From Lumbricus terrestris (taxonomy: Eukaryota > Annelida > Clitellata > Crassiclitellata > Lumbricidae): a DNA stretch of 64,000 bases. Positions 11,928-22,488 of this stretch are shown here, one piece after another. The number at the start of each line of letters is the position of its first letter. Position 1 is the stretch's first letter. The position numbers and the translations under genes are program-made. Location of the stretch: the NCBI GenBank assembly GCA_949752735.1, contig OX457038.1, positions 16,577,081 to 16,641,080 of the forward strand, in the 5' to 3' direction. Below the pieces are notes generated by a model that did not search any database, had not been told where the DNA came from, and saw nothing but the letters and a program-made list of their open reading frames with translations.

Positions 11928-12579
11928 CACTCGAGTGCCCAAGGTATTTTTTGGTACACGAAGGCCCAAGAGGGGGGTCCGCGCGGACCCCAGCGTTTTC
12001 ATGGTAATATCTTGAGAAGGGATTGGAATATCGTTACAGAATTTAGTTCTATGCATTCCCAGATGAATTTGCAATCGATTGATGTATCTTATACCACAAT
12101 AACACCACCTGGTGTAAAATAATAGTGTAAAATCTCTTGATGCACATTTTATGCTTGCTTGCGTCATTTACCGAAGGAAGTCTATCGTTTTCATGCTAAA
12201 ATCTTGAGAAGGGATTGGAATATCATAACAGAATTTAGTTCTATGTAATCCAAAATGAATTTTCAGTCGACTGCTGTATCTTATATCACAATAGCACCAC
12301 CTGGTGCAAAATAATAGTGTAAAAATCTCATGATACACAGTATAATGTTTGCTTGCGTCATTTACCGAAGGAATAGCAGCAAATCTTGCGGTACCCTTAG
12401 TATACGATGTGGTTGTGGGGTACAGGGTTGGAAAATACTCACGCAAAATATACCATTCGATGCCCAAATGGTTGCTCTAGGAATACCTAAAAGCATTTTT
12501 GCATATCTATAGCCGTTAAAAAGTTATCCGGTAAAAACGGGCCTGGGGTCCGGTCGGACCCCCCTTGGGCACTCGAGGG
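11928..12579. mobile_element. piggyBac-like TTAA-flanked MITE with tandem interior
   Basis: TTAA on both sides (11924-11927 and 12580-12583). Inverted termini are CACTCGAGTGCCCAAGG on the left and, reversed, CCCTCGAGTGCCCAAGG on the right, followed by a second inverted block (GGGGGGTCCG / GGACCCCAG). The interior is a tandem duplication of about 192 bp (11995-12186 and 12187-12375). It is non-coding. Confidence 0.75.
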
Positions 12580-12984
12580 TTAACATAGGTCCATTCGGTG
12601 CGGTGCACCGAATGCCCTTGAGCCGAGAGCTTTGTTGCTATATAATTGGCCAAATGTCTTATGCTAGTGCAGCGAGTCTGTGTTACTTAGGCCCAAACCT
12701 TTTGTAAAATCAGTAAGTGTAAGGAAACATTAATTAAAAGTGTAGCTACCATAAAAACCCTATAGGATGATATAAATTTCTTTGTGATTATAATTATACT
12801 TATTACACGTGGCCGTAGCTTTTGAAAAACAAACGGCCGCTCGAGCGACACTATGCCCCTGCGGCAACACTTTGCACCGACACTCGAAGTACCTTAAACA
12901 CGGCCCTGCGCGGGGGCCCCCCTGTTGCGTGGGGCCCTAGGCATGTGCCTCGCGTGCCTAGGCGTTAAAACGGCTCTGCATACA

Positions 12985-13140
12985 TGCATATACATGTATG
13001 CATGTATGTCTGTATGTGTGTTTGACAATGCTTGTGTGTATGTTTGTGTGTATGTATGCATGTATGTATAATATACATGCATGCATACATATGTATGTAT
13101 GTACCTATATACATTGTATATAGGTACATACATACATAGC
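12985..13140. repeat. TATG/CATA-rich flank with right copy of the direct repeat
   Basis: Repeats the segment seen at 10521-10608. It then has an imperfect palindrome, ATGTATGTACCTATATACA / TGTATATAGGTACATACAT (about 13091-13134). Confidence 0.7.
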
Positions 13141-13656
13141 ACTCCCTTGACGAATTGTCATTGGATATGTGAAAACGTCCTAGAACCCAAATCTTGTAAT
13201 GCAAAGTTGCCGAAATCCGGCTGTAGGCTACATTGGCTAAAAAGGCTCATAGTGATACGTAAGTTTTTTTACGTTAGGTTACCCCAATAGAAATAAGTAT
13301 ATTGAAATTCAAAATAACTTTTTAAAAAAATAGCTATATCAAATCATGTAGAACAAACTTATAAACAAATTCACGAAATGCTAACTTTTAGTAACTTATA
13401 GCACAAAAAGTTGCACAGCAGTTTATGTGCTTGGGTCCGAATGGATTCCACTTGGTAGGATGAGGGTCAAGTGTAGAGACAAGGATAATATATGTTAAGC
13501 CTTTTCATTATTCCTAATGATTTAGCAACCCTATTTTTGACTATTGTGAGAATGCCAATTATCGAGATGGTCATTCAAGATGCCCGAATATTTAATCTGA
13601 AATACAAGTCTAATGGGGATATTAGGCCTAATTTTGTAGCGCTACCCTTTTTTCTA
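13141..13656. other. No gene recognised
   Basis: Moderately AT-rich sequence without credible frames, terminal repeats or splice-bounded exons. Confidence 0.5.
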
Positions 13657-13852
13657 TAGGAACATTTATCCTGGGATTTTTTGTCCGGTGACATGGGGCA
13701 AATGTCCATGGACAAAATGTCCCGGAAAAAAGTCCCCGGACAAAATGTCCAAAAGTGTCCCTGTACAAAAAGTGTCCCGGATAAAATATCCCCGGAAAAA
13801 ATGTCCCGGATAAAATGTCACCGGACAAAAAGTCCCAGGATAAATGTTCCTA
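13657..13852. mobile_element. 196-bp near-perfect hairpin of GTCC/GGAC modules
   Basis: The outer 36 bp on each side are reverse complements: TAGGAACATTTATCCTGGGA on the left, and the same word reversed on the right. The interior is nearly all short modules such as GGACAAAATGTCC and GTCCCGGA. No target duplication was found. The right border continues into ATGCTACAAGGCTCTTA, which recurs at 16611. Confidence 0.7.
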
Positions 13853-14677
13853 ATGCTACAAGGCTCTTATCAGCATGTAGCCGACACTGACAAGAAGAGT
13901 CCTTCTGGCAGAGAACTGGCTTTTCCAAATGTATGTGAATGCTTTATTGATTTTCAATAGAATAGAATATTCTTTATTAACCAACCAATTGCAAGCTGCA
14001 GTTTGGTTCACAAGATTTTGATCTACTACGCTTCTTTTCAGTTGCCTACAAAATTATGTTTGCTTGGTTGTACTAAAGTGGTTAATTTTTTTTGTAAAAT
14101 AATAGTGTCATACAATTATTTGATAGTGAATAATAATAATAATATCATAACCATGATTACTTTAGTAAATAACATCATGGTATATTATAACAATTCATGT
14201 TAAACAGTAATTAAAATTTATTATCATTTTGTCAAAATTTTCTGGGGAAAAAGTTATTTCTTTTGGAAAAATTGTGCCCTCCATGGATATGTCTATTTTG
14301 AAAAATAACTGGATATATGGACTTGTTATCTGATATTATTTCACAATGAGTCTACACTCTGCAACATCAGTAGAACATTAAGTCGGTCTTCTGTCATTGT
14401 GTTCCGGATAGTAGTTATTAGTTAACGTTTGCTGTACTTTCGAGAAAACTCTTTCGGCTCTAGCACTACAAACTGGAAGTGTTGCAAATATATGTACTGC
14501 ACTGTTGGAAGAGCATCAGCAGGACATGAATTCAAAGCTTTAATTGCTGAAGAAGTATATGCAGATGTGGTGCCAAAACCTTCTATCATACGACACATTG
14601 AGTAATGAGAGGGGGCCAAGTTCTGTTAAAATTTCAATTGTGCGTCATGGCCGGATTGCCCCCCCGGATTCGCCCCT
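13853..14677. other. No gene recognised
   Basis: AT-rich. It shares an 18-bp word (ATGCTACAAGGCTCTTA) with 16611-16627. It ends in GGATTCGCCCCTG, which looks like the right terminus of a hAT-like MITE whose left end I did not find. Confidence 0.45.
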
Positions 14678-14850
14678 GATTAATAGTTAATTTTAGAACT
14701 AGTTGTAAGTGTTGTTAGTCTTAATATTTTAACATTTTACTATGAATATATACACGAATAGACATACATTGCATGCCATATATCATAGTCGGATACTGTT
14801 GAAAGATTGTTTCTTTTCGTTGTATCATATTAAGACAATGTAATTGTGTG
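14678..14850. repeat. Second copy of the palindrome-arm repeat
   Basis: Matches 7608-7765 over about 160 bp. Only one arm is present here, directly after a CGCCCCTG motif. Confidence 0.7.
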
Positions 14851-16807
14851 AGAGGCTTAGATCTTAATTACATTTACATGTATATATTAATTCTCCTGAT
14901 ATATGACTGACCCCTGCAAAAAAATCATGTGGGCGCCCATGGATGGGACACAAGTCTCATGGAGTTTTGGAATGGGGCCATGACCGATTGGCTCCCCTGG
15001 ATCCGCCTCTGATAGCAACGTAGGTACAGCAATGACTTAAGTTAGTTTTAAATGCTTTGGAAAAAATGCAACCGTTGTTGCCCACTAAGTAAGGTATAAG
15101 GTAAGGTATAGTAAGGTATTAACCCTCGGGCTACCAAGTGGTGGTTGCCACCCCAAGGTTTTTCACAAATTCAAACTTGTTCCGTTTGAAATAAAATTTT
15201 GACGTGTTAGGTAGCTGTAGAGGGTTCATTGGCACACACATAGGCCTATAAGTATGTCTATGATCACGTAGAAAGTCTGGGTGCGGAATTAATCTAGACC
15301 TATTCGTAGGCCATAGGGGCCTACGAATAGATTAATATGCAAAAGTGCCTAGGGCCTACAATGACCATAAGACGGCCCTGACTGTAACAGACTGTCAGAG
15401 TGTCTGTCTCTCTGAGTGTCTACAGACTGTCTGTCTGTCTGTCCTTGGACAGACGAAAAATAGACTTCCCAATTTTTAAACCATTAAGAAAACATTTAAA
15501 ATTTTTGTCGTGTTCATCCTAAAATTAATTTAGAAACGTGAATTGTTGGCTAGTTATGCGTTTACAAGTCTACATGACTATCTGCGCAGCATCACAGAAG
15601 ACTTCGCTAATCACAGGTCCGTGTGGGCCAATTATCGGATGCGTTTGATGTCTGCTCCAATGAACAAACATGAATTAAGCATGCACCCTGGAGGTTGAAA
15701 TCCAGCCTCTTCTCTGCTCAATTCGGGTTGCGCCTAACGACGAAGGCCACGTCAAGACTAGTGATGAAGGCGAGAACTTACGAAGGTTTGGATCTTTCAA
15801 CTGATCCCTTTGTGCTACTGAGGAAGATAGAATAGCAGCTGTTGGTATTAGGTGTAAGGTACTCCTGCTGCGAAGGTGATTAGGCCTAGATTTCAATGCA
15901 AAGGAATCACGATATAAAACGGTTCCTCTCAAAGCAAGACACGCAGAAGTGTCGATCCTAAATGTGGTTGCTAGTAGCTATAGATCCACCAGTCTGAGAG
16001 ACTTCGTTTCGTGTGAGAAGGCGAATTATTTATTTCGACTACGTGCAGGTTGCAACAGGAAATATCTCGGTGAGTTACCATCATTTTAAGTATTCCAATT
16101 TTCTACTTCTCAAAAAGCGCCAACAGGTCTAAATTTTTTCACAGAGAGACTATGCATTGCGCTTGTGCATAAATTGGATCCTACGACTTCTTTTTATTGG
16201 CATTGTAGAAATCTGAAGATTACGATTGGAAAATTTTGAATTTTCGTCGATATTATATTGTTCCTTTTTCATGCAAATGTGCATTTTTAAATTCAAACAA
16301 TTTTTACGTGGTGATTTCCTACGTTTTAATAAGTGGGTCCACAGAATGAGATTATTAAGGTTCAAATGCGACGCCACTAGCTCTCTTTGGCAGTCACTGC
16401 GGTGCTAAGGACCTCGTTAAAGGAACCCATCTGGCACTATAATTATTTATTGTGGCTTAGTTATATTGCCATGACTATGACACTTAAAAAGCTTCCTTGC
16501 ATGGGCTTCTACAATGCCTCTGGAAAAGCTAAAAAGATTTTTGCTAATTTTTGGCAGCGGTTTCATTCACCAACAAGTAAAAAATTAAATTAGGCTTTTA
16601 TCGGTAACCAAATGCTACAAGGCTCTTAACAAAAAGCCTGCGTTTGACTAAGCTGATGTTTCTGGATTTGAAGTCAGTCTGAAGTCGAATGTAAGGCCTA
16701 TATTTTAATTTCACATTGCATGCTATCGCTAGCCAGCATAAACTTAGCTAAAACGAGTGCACTAACCGTTTACTGTCAGTGGCATAAGGCTTGGCGTGGG
16801 AGAGGAC
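14851..16807. other. Gene-free stretch with a TTAA-element left end
   Basis: At 15118-15140 TTAA is followed by CCCTCGGGCTACCAAG, the same type of terminus as the piggyBac-like element at 6674. No matching right end was found. Short TCTG tracts occur near 15400-15440. The remaining frames lack recognisable motifs. Confidence 0.45.
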
Positions 16808-17066
16808 CAGTGGCGTAGCCAGGAATTTATGATGACAGGGTTTAGGGATTTTATGGTCTAGCTGGATGCCATTTCTGACAACTCAACAGTATTACAGTAA
16901 CTAAAAATGGGATGAAGTAACAAAGGCAATACAGTAAGAAAAACAATTGTTACTACAAGCAATTGTTTTGTTTTTCTTATTTATGTGGATAAATAACCAT
17001 AATAAACATTTTACCAAGGCCAATGGAGAGGTTTTAACCCCCGAAACCCCCTTGTCTAGGCCACTG
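16808..17066. mobile_element. hAT-like MITE (CAGTGGCG-ended), 259 bp
   Basis: Starts CAGTGGCGTAGCCAGG and ends TGTCTAGGCCACTG. The identical octamer GAGAGGAC flanks it at 16800-16807 and 17067-17074. The interior is AT-rich with an inverted pair around CAATTGTTAC. It is non-coding. Confidence 0.85.
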
Positions 17067-17315
17067 GAGAGGACACTGTAACCGGGCAGCTGTTTAGTTT
17101 TTTAATTGCTAGATTTTATTGCTGTAATATTAGGGTGTTGAGTCTCCATGATCAATCTGATAATACTCATTCTGTTCTGTGTATTTCCTTACAGGGCCAG
17201 TGTCTTGTGCCATCACAAAGCAGAATCGGTGTCAAGACACCTGCATGATCGAATACAGGTTAGTTCTTGTCTGGCTTGATTCAATCACCAGGAATACATA
17301 AAATGCAACCGGTTA

Positions 17316-17706
<391 letters not shown>

Positions 17707-17776
17707 CAGAGAAATCGAGTCATTGATGGATTCCTTGTGAGAACATTATCTCACCATGAATGCGTGAATAGATGGC

Positions 17777-18185
17777 GCAGCTCTGATTCTGCCCTCTGCT
17801 TATTGAATGATGATCTTGCCTGTATGTTCTGTTCGTTTTTGGAATGCGATACTATACTGTATTAATTAAACTATGTTTCTGCACTATATGTAGTTGACCT
17901 AATAATGACCTATGGGATTTCTGGTTGTGTTCTTCTGCTGTCATCAGTTGACCTGTGATATGCCTTACATAGTTATTATAGCAGTGATCTGACTCTGCCC
18001 TATGTTTATTGTGTGATGATTATGCCTGTATATTCTTTGTGTTTCTCTTTTTGTGCGTTACTAAACTGTATTAGTTAAACTGTTATGACTCTTTCGAGCC
18101 TCTGCGCTACATTTAGTTGACCTATGGGATTTCTAGTTGTGTTCTTCTGCTGCTATCAGTTGACCTATGCTATGCTTTACATATA
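17777..18185. repeat. Tandem duplication of about 204 bp
   Basis: Two diverged units (17777-17980 and 17981-18185) share CTGCCCT, TTGCCTGTAT or TATGCCTGTAT, CTGTATTA, GACCTATGGGATTTCT and GTTGTGTTCTTCTGCTG in the same order. Confidence 0.7.
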
Positions 18186-18226
18186 TATTCTATTCATCTA
18201 TACTATATGCTTCTGTGCTATTAAGC

Positions 18227-18500
18227 CCTGACCTAATTCTGTATGGAGTATCAATATTAGGACCTCTCTTATTCCTAATATACATAAATGACCTGCCTAA
18301 TTCATCAACCGTACTCCGATGTATCTTATTTGCAGATGACACTAACGCATTTTAAAATCTATTTCTTCCTATGGCCAGCTTATTTCTTTATAAATGAGGA
18401 GCTAGCCCAGGCTAGTGACTGGTTCAAAGCAAACAAACTCTCTTCTTAACCTTAATAAAACTAACTTGTATCATCTTCAGAACTAATTTTAAAAAACTCA
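18227..18500 (+). pseudogene. LINE reverse-transcriptase fragment
   Basis: Encodes ILGPLLFLIYINDLPN and LFADDTN, the reverse-transcriptase block around the catalytic ADD motif. A downstream piece reads NEELAQASDWFKANKLS after a frameshift. The upstream 'GVPQGS' equivalent has decayed to GVS. It is not functional. The family resembles Jockey/CR1-type LINEs. Confidence 0.75.
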
Positions 18501-18651
18501 TTCCAACTACTGATAAAAGATTATCGATCGATTGTAAGCTGATACCCACGGTTTAGTCTTTACACATTTCTTGACCCCATGTCATTGGGCAACTTTTGGT
18601 TGCTATTACTTTTCGGAATTCTGATTTTCGGTTTTTTCACTCCACCTTAAT

Positions 18652-18812
18652 ACATACATACATACATGCATACATGCATTCATATATATAAATATATATA
18701 TATAGTTATATACACTCATATACATATCTCTGTCTATGAATCTATCTATTCTATCCATCCATCCATCCATCCATCCATCCATCCATCCATCCATCCATCC
18801 ATCCATCTGTCT
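18652..18812. repeat. CATA and (CCAT)n microsatellites
   Basis: CATA/CATG units at 18652-18680 and perfect CCAT units at 18757-18807. Confidence 0.9.
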
Positions 18813-19114
18813 CTATCTGTGTTTATGTATCTTTCTCTCTGTCCGTCTGTCCGCATGTCTGCCTGTCTATCGCTGTCTCCCTCCTTCCCTCCCCTCCCCA
18901 CCCTCCCCTCTCTGTATGTCTGTCTGTTTGTCTGTTTGTCTGCCTGTCTGTTAGTGGTAGTAATGCTATAACCTGTACTACGACTGTGCATTAATTAAAT
19001 ACTGACATTTGAATGGTCACTGATTTACCTTTACTATTAAATTTAACTATCTATTTATCTGTCAGTATATGCATGACTGTTTTTCTGTCTGTTTGTAGTT
19101 GATGGCAATAATAT

Positions 19115-19230
19115 GTTGCATTTGTCTGTCTGTCTGTCTGTCTTTCGATCTGTCTGCCTGTCAATCTATCTCTCTGTCTATATCTATGTCTCAGTTTCCT
19201 TCTCTTTCCCTCTCTCCCTCCCAGCCTCCC
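19115..19230. repeat. Imperfect TCTG/TCTC tract
   Basis: Pyrimidine-rich imperfect tetranucleotide repeat. Its right border meets CAGGGGCGGATACAG, a hAT-like left terminus at about 19236. Confidence 0.75.
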
Positions 19231-19235
19231 TACCT

Positions 19236-19760
19236 CAGGGGCGGATACAGAAATTTTCGAAGGGGGGGAATATTTTTGGATTTTGCCGGAAAATTTTTCG
19301 TTGATCTTTGGCTAAAAAATCTGATGACCGTTTTTAGTCGTTTGGCTGAAACCAGAGATTGATTTAGCCCCTCTTCTTGGGGGATTGAGGTTTCTGTAGG
19401 GGTAGATAATTGACCGTTTGGATGACAATCATGAGGCGCGTAGCGCCGAGAGTGGTGGGGAGGGGTATGGGAAGGGGGATTTGCCCCTTCCCATCAGGGG
19501 TATGGGGAGGGGGATTTGCCCCTCCTCATCAGAAACTTTTTGAATTTTCACATTGCAATGGTAGCATTTTAAGGTGTCATATTAACAAAATAGCTGTACT
19601 TTTCAGTGCTTACAAGCGAGCCACAAGATCTCAATAAATGTGGACTATACTTAAAAATAGGTTTTTTTAAGTTTCCAAACTGCAACAGTGCCCTTGTGAG
19701 ATGCCATTTTAGCCAAATTACTCAATTTGTTCAGTACTGATAAAATATATATATATATAA
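19236..19760. repeat. hAT-like left terminus and dispersed repeat, copy 2
   Basis: Starts CAGGGGCGGATACAG. From 19400 it follows the same word order as 10690-11060, including GCGCCGAG, a duplicated block of about 33 bp with GGGGGATTTGCCCCT, CACATTGCAATGGTAGCA and CAGTGCT. No right end was assigned. Confidence 0.6.
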
Positions 19761-21120
19761 TTACAATAATAATAATAATATCTGTATGTTTCGAGTTCAG
19801 CAGCTCAGTTCTACTGTTGCTGTGTTATTATAGTGAATAATTTCAGACATGAGTATAATTATATTACATGAGCTGACTTTTCAGCACTGGAATCAGCTTA
19901 TCCCTGTTTCCTAATATGGCCTTGAATTGCTGACCAGGACACACTTTGCAGTTAAAAAATAATTATGGTACACAAATCAGCCAAGACCTAATAAATTCCG
20001 GGGGCCAATATCTGAAAGTCATGTAGTAACGATGTTGTTTTACTAGGTGTTCAGATGTTCAAATAACAGAACGAAAACATTTTGAAATTTGAAGGTTTAA
20101 AATTTGAAAGATAGCGCTGGAGAGAAGCTATTCAGTTGAACAAAATAGTATCTGTGCAAATATTAAGAGTAAGTTACACGCATTTTAACAGGATTGTATC
20201 AGATTGCTAAAAAGAATTCAGTATACGCAGTATAGCCTACAAGGATTGCACTACTATAGGCATGGGCAGAGTTTATCAGGGCTGGTGGTCTAAGCTCCTA
20301 AGAACGCACAAATTTAAAAATTGGTCGTACATTTTCAGGGACTATGAGGAGCTTGCAATCAAAGTTTTTATATTTGTTGCATATTTTATTTAACTCTGGA
20401 TAAGGGCTTTAATTCTTGCGGAAATATTTAAATCTAATCATTTTAAACCTAACCATAGGCCTACATGTCATTTGGCAGGAAAAGCTCTAGCTTTATCCTG
20501 CAGTCCTTAATGGTCAGAATTTTGTAACAGTAATTGAACATTTACCATTGGTAGGTCTATAAAAGGCAAATTTTGGATGTGCTCATTGAATCTGTTGAAC
20601 TTTTAGCATAGGGGCCTATATAAAAAATCCTTCTTAGTTTTTTGCAAATGTGTGTCAGGTAACACTTGGGCTTACTTTAGACAATTCCATCAGCGGTAGC
20701 TTCTGCGAAGAGATCATTTGACAAACACAAAATGATAGATTAACATTTTTGAAGGCCAACAATGTCTCATTCACATCTTGTGGATTTGGTCAGGTTGACC
20801 TTTGAAGACGTTGAGTATAATATTGCTAGAACAATCGATTTTGAAACTGTCACAAGAAGATTTGTAGAATAAGGCCAGGAATGTCCTTTATTGAGCAAAT
20901 ACTTCCAAATGGGTCCAATAGGTTTTTTTTAGAAGCATGATCAAATTCTTGTTCGTGAAAGTGGTTTCCAAAGTTTTTATTTCACAATACAATTGTGTGA
21001 GAGGCTTACATTTGAGTCTCTGATTGAAGTGAAGGCGCACACTGACAGTGGACAGTTGGTTAACAAAGTTGCATTGCAAATGTTGCTTTGTAGATTGCAT
21101 ATATTATATATAATTAATTA
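19761..21120. other. No gene recognised
   Basis: AT-rich sequence with TAGGCCTA-type words but no credible frame. A word similar to 10205-10230 occurs at 20270. Confidence 0.5.
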
Positions 21121-21373
21121 TATATATATATATTAGATATCATATTTATCTTTAAATATATTTCTCAAAGTTTCTCCTTCCGTTTGTTTGTATGTCCGAA
21201 TGTATTTTGACACTTCCTCCCAGAGGTGGAGGTCAGAGTTAGTGGTGGTGTGTTGTGGAGGTGGTGTGGAGGGGTGGAAGGTGGGGTGGTGGTGGGGGGA
21301 GAAATTTTAGGGGAAAATGTTTTCCCCGAAAACCAAAATTTCACGGGTGGCGTACCGGTGAATCAATTATAAC
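21121..21373. repeat. GGTGG-rich repeat fragment related to 26070-26150
   Basis: AT tract, then a G-rich GGTGGTG stretch, then CAAAATTTCACGGGTGGCG plus TACCGGTG. The last part recurs at 26100-26130. It is possibly a Helitron-like piece. Confidence 0.4.
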
Positions 21374-22261
21374 CAAAGCTCGAGGGTACGTACCGTACGT
21401 TTTCTATTTTGTGAAAGGTACGTGCGTATTTTAACGTACCCTATTTTAAGGTACGTAAACAATAATAAAATACGTTAGCCTCGTCATTGTTCATTATAAG
21501 AATGTTGGACTTAATTTAAGCAAACAATCACAGCCAAGTGCACAACGTAGTGAATTGTTGCAATGCTATGTTGTACATCTATGTTTATCCAGCATACATT
21601 GCACTTAATGTAGGCCTACTAATTAATGTCAGTTAGTCGGCTCAGTTCTGCTGCAGCGCTTAAAAGTCAAACTCTAAGGAAAAGGTTAACCAGTTGCATC
21701 CAATTAGCCTAATTATTACAGAAGAATTTATCGAATTAAATTTACTGCTACGCCACCGGAAATACCGATTTAAATGAGGCATACTGTTGACTGCATGTAC
21801 ACGTACTGTAACGTACATGTAGGCTATGGGCAGTGGCGGCGCCAAGATTTGAGTCTGGGGGCTGAAGGCTTCCGGAGGAAATTTTCCATTTTCATTCGCC
21901 AAAATTCTGACGACCTTTTCTTAAAGTCATCCGGCCGAAATCTCATGGAAATTTTCCATTTTCATCCGCCAAAATTTCTGACGACCTTTTTTGGTCATCC
22001 GGTCGAAAATCGTGCCAATATTTCAGTTTTGCATGTAAAAAACCGGGATGGCCTGTTTAGGGGGCTTAGCCTTTTATAGGAGGGCTTAGTCTCCCTACAC
22101 CCCCTAGCGCGCCACTGGCTATGGGTCGCCGAGTAAGCCAAAAACAAATTTTTTGTGCACATGTATGGTACCGTACGTACCATACGCGTATTCTATTTTT
22201 TGAAAGGTACGTACGTATTTTAACGTATTCTATTTTAGGGTACGCGTACCCTCGAGCTTTG
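21374..22261. mobile_element. hAT-like element with GTACG-rich termini, hosting a second element
   Basis: Ends are CAAAGCTCGAGGGTACG on the left and its reverse complement on the right. The identical octamer ATTATAAC lies outside both (21366-21373 and 22262-22269). Near each end is a direct, not inverted, block with TTCTATTTT, TGAAAGGTACGT and TATTTTAACGTA. Without the nested element and its duplication the unit is about 593 bp. It is non-coding. Confidence 0.8.
21831..22117. mobile_element. hAT-like MITE nested in another element, 287 bp
   Basis: Starts CAGTGGCGGCGCCAAGA and ends CCCTAGCGCGCCACTG. The identical octamer GCTATGGG flanks it (21823-21830 and 22118-22125). Its interior has a tandem repeat of about 75 bp around GAAATTTTCCATTTTCAT and CCAAAATT. 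Confidence 0.85.
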
Positions 22262-22264
22262 ATT

Positions 22265-22402
22265 ATAACAATTTTATATGCTTTTAGTTAATACAATTTT
22301 AACCTTGTGGCCCCCTAATGTCCTTCAACTAAGAAAAAGTGGCCCTCGTGTCCTCCAACTTAGAAAAAGTGGCCCTCGGGTCAAAAAAGTTGGGAACCAC
22401 TG
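22265..22402. repeat. hAT-type right end
   Basis: Ends GTTGGGAACCACTG directly before an ATCT microsatellite. It contains a tandem repeat around CAACTTAGAAAAAGTGGCCC. It is homologous to 3955-4122. No left terminus was found. Confidence 0.55.

Positions 22403-22488
<86 letters not shown>
22403..22488. repeat. (ATCT)n microsatellite, left part
   Basis: Near-perfect ATCT units that resume at 24197 on the other side of the transposon at 22489-24196. Confidence 0.95.

Larger units (their letters stand above)
10609..12978. mobile_element. 2.37-kb inverted-repeat-bounded unit with nested insertions
   Basis: Left end CAGGGCCGTTTTAAGG; right end, reversed, CAGAGCCGTTTTAACG. Further inside, both arms carry GGGCCCTAGGCA. 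The adjacent octamers CACACATG and CATACATG match at 7 of 8 positions, compatible with a hAT-like duplication. The wider flanks are also direct repeats of about 90 bp. No coding capacity was recognised. The interior holds a dispersed repeat (10690-11060) and a TTAA element (11928-12579). Confidence 0.6.

Noticed and set aside
15675..15932. Minus-strand 85-codon frame
   Set aside because: No recognisable motif, no splice-bounded structure and no supporting neighbours.
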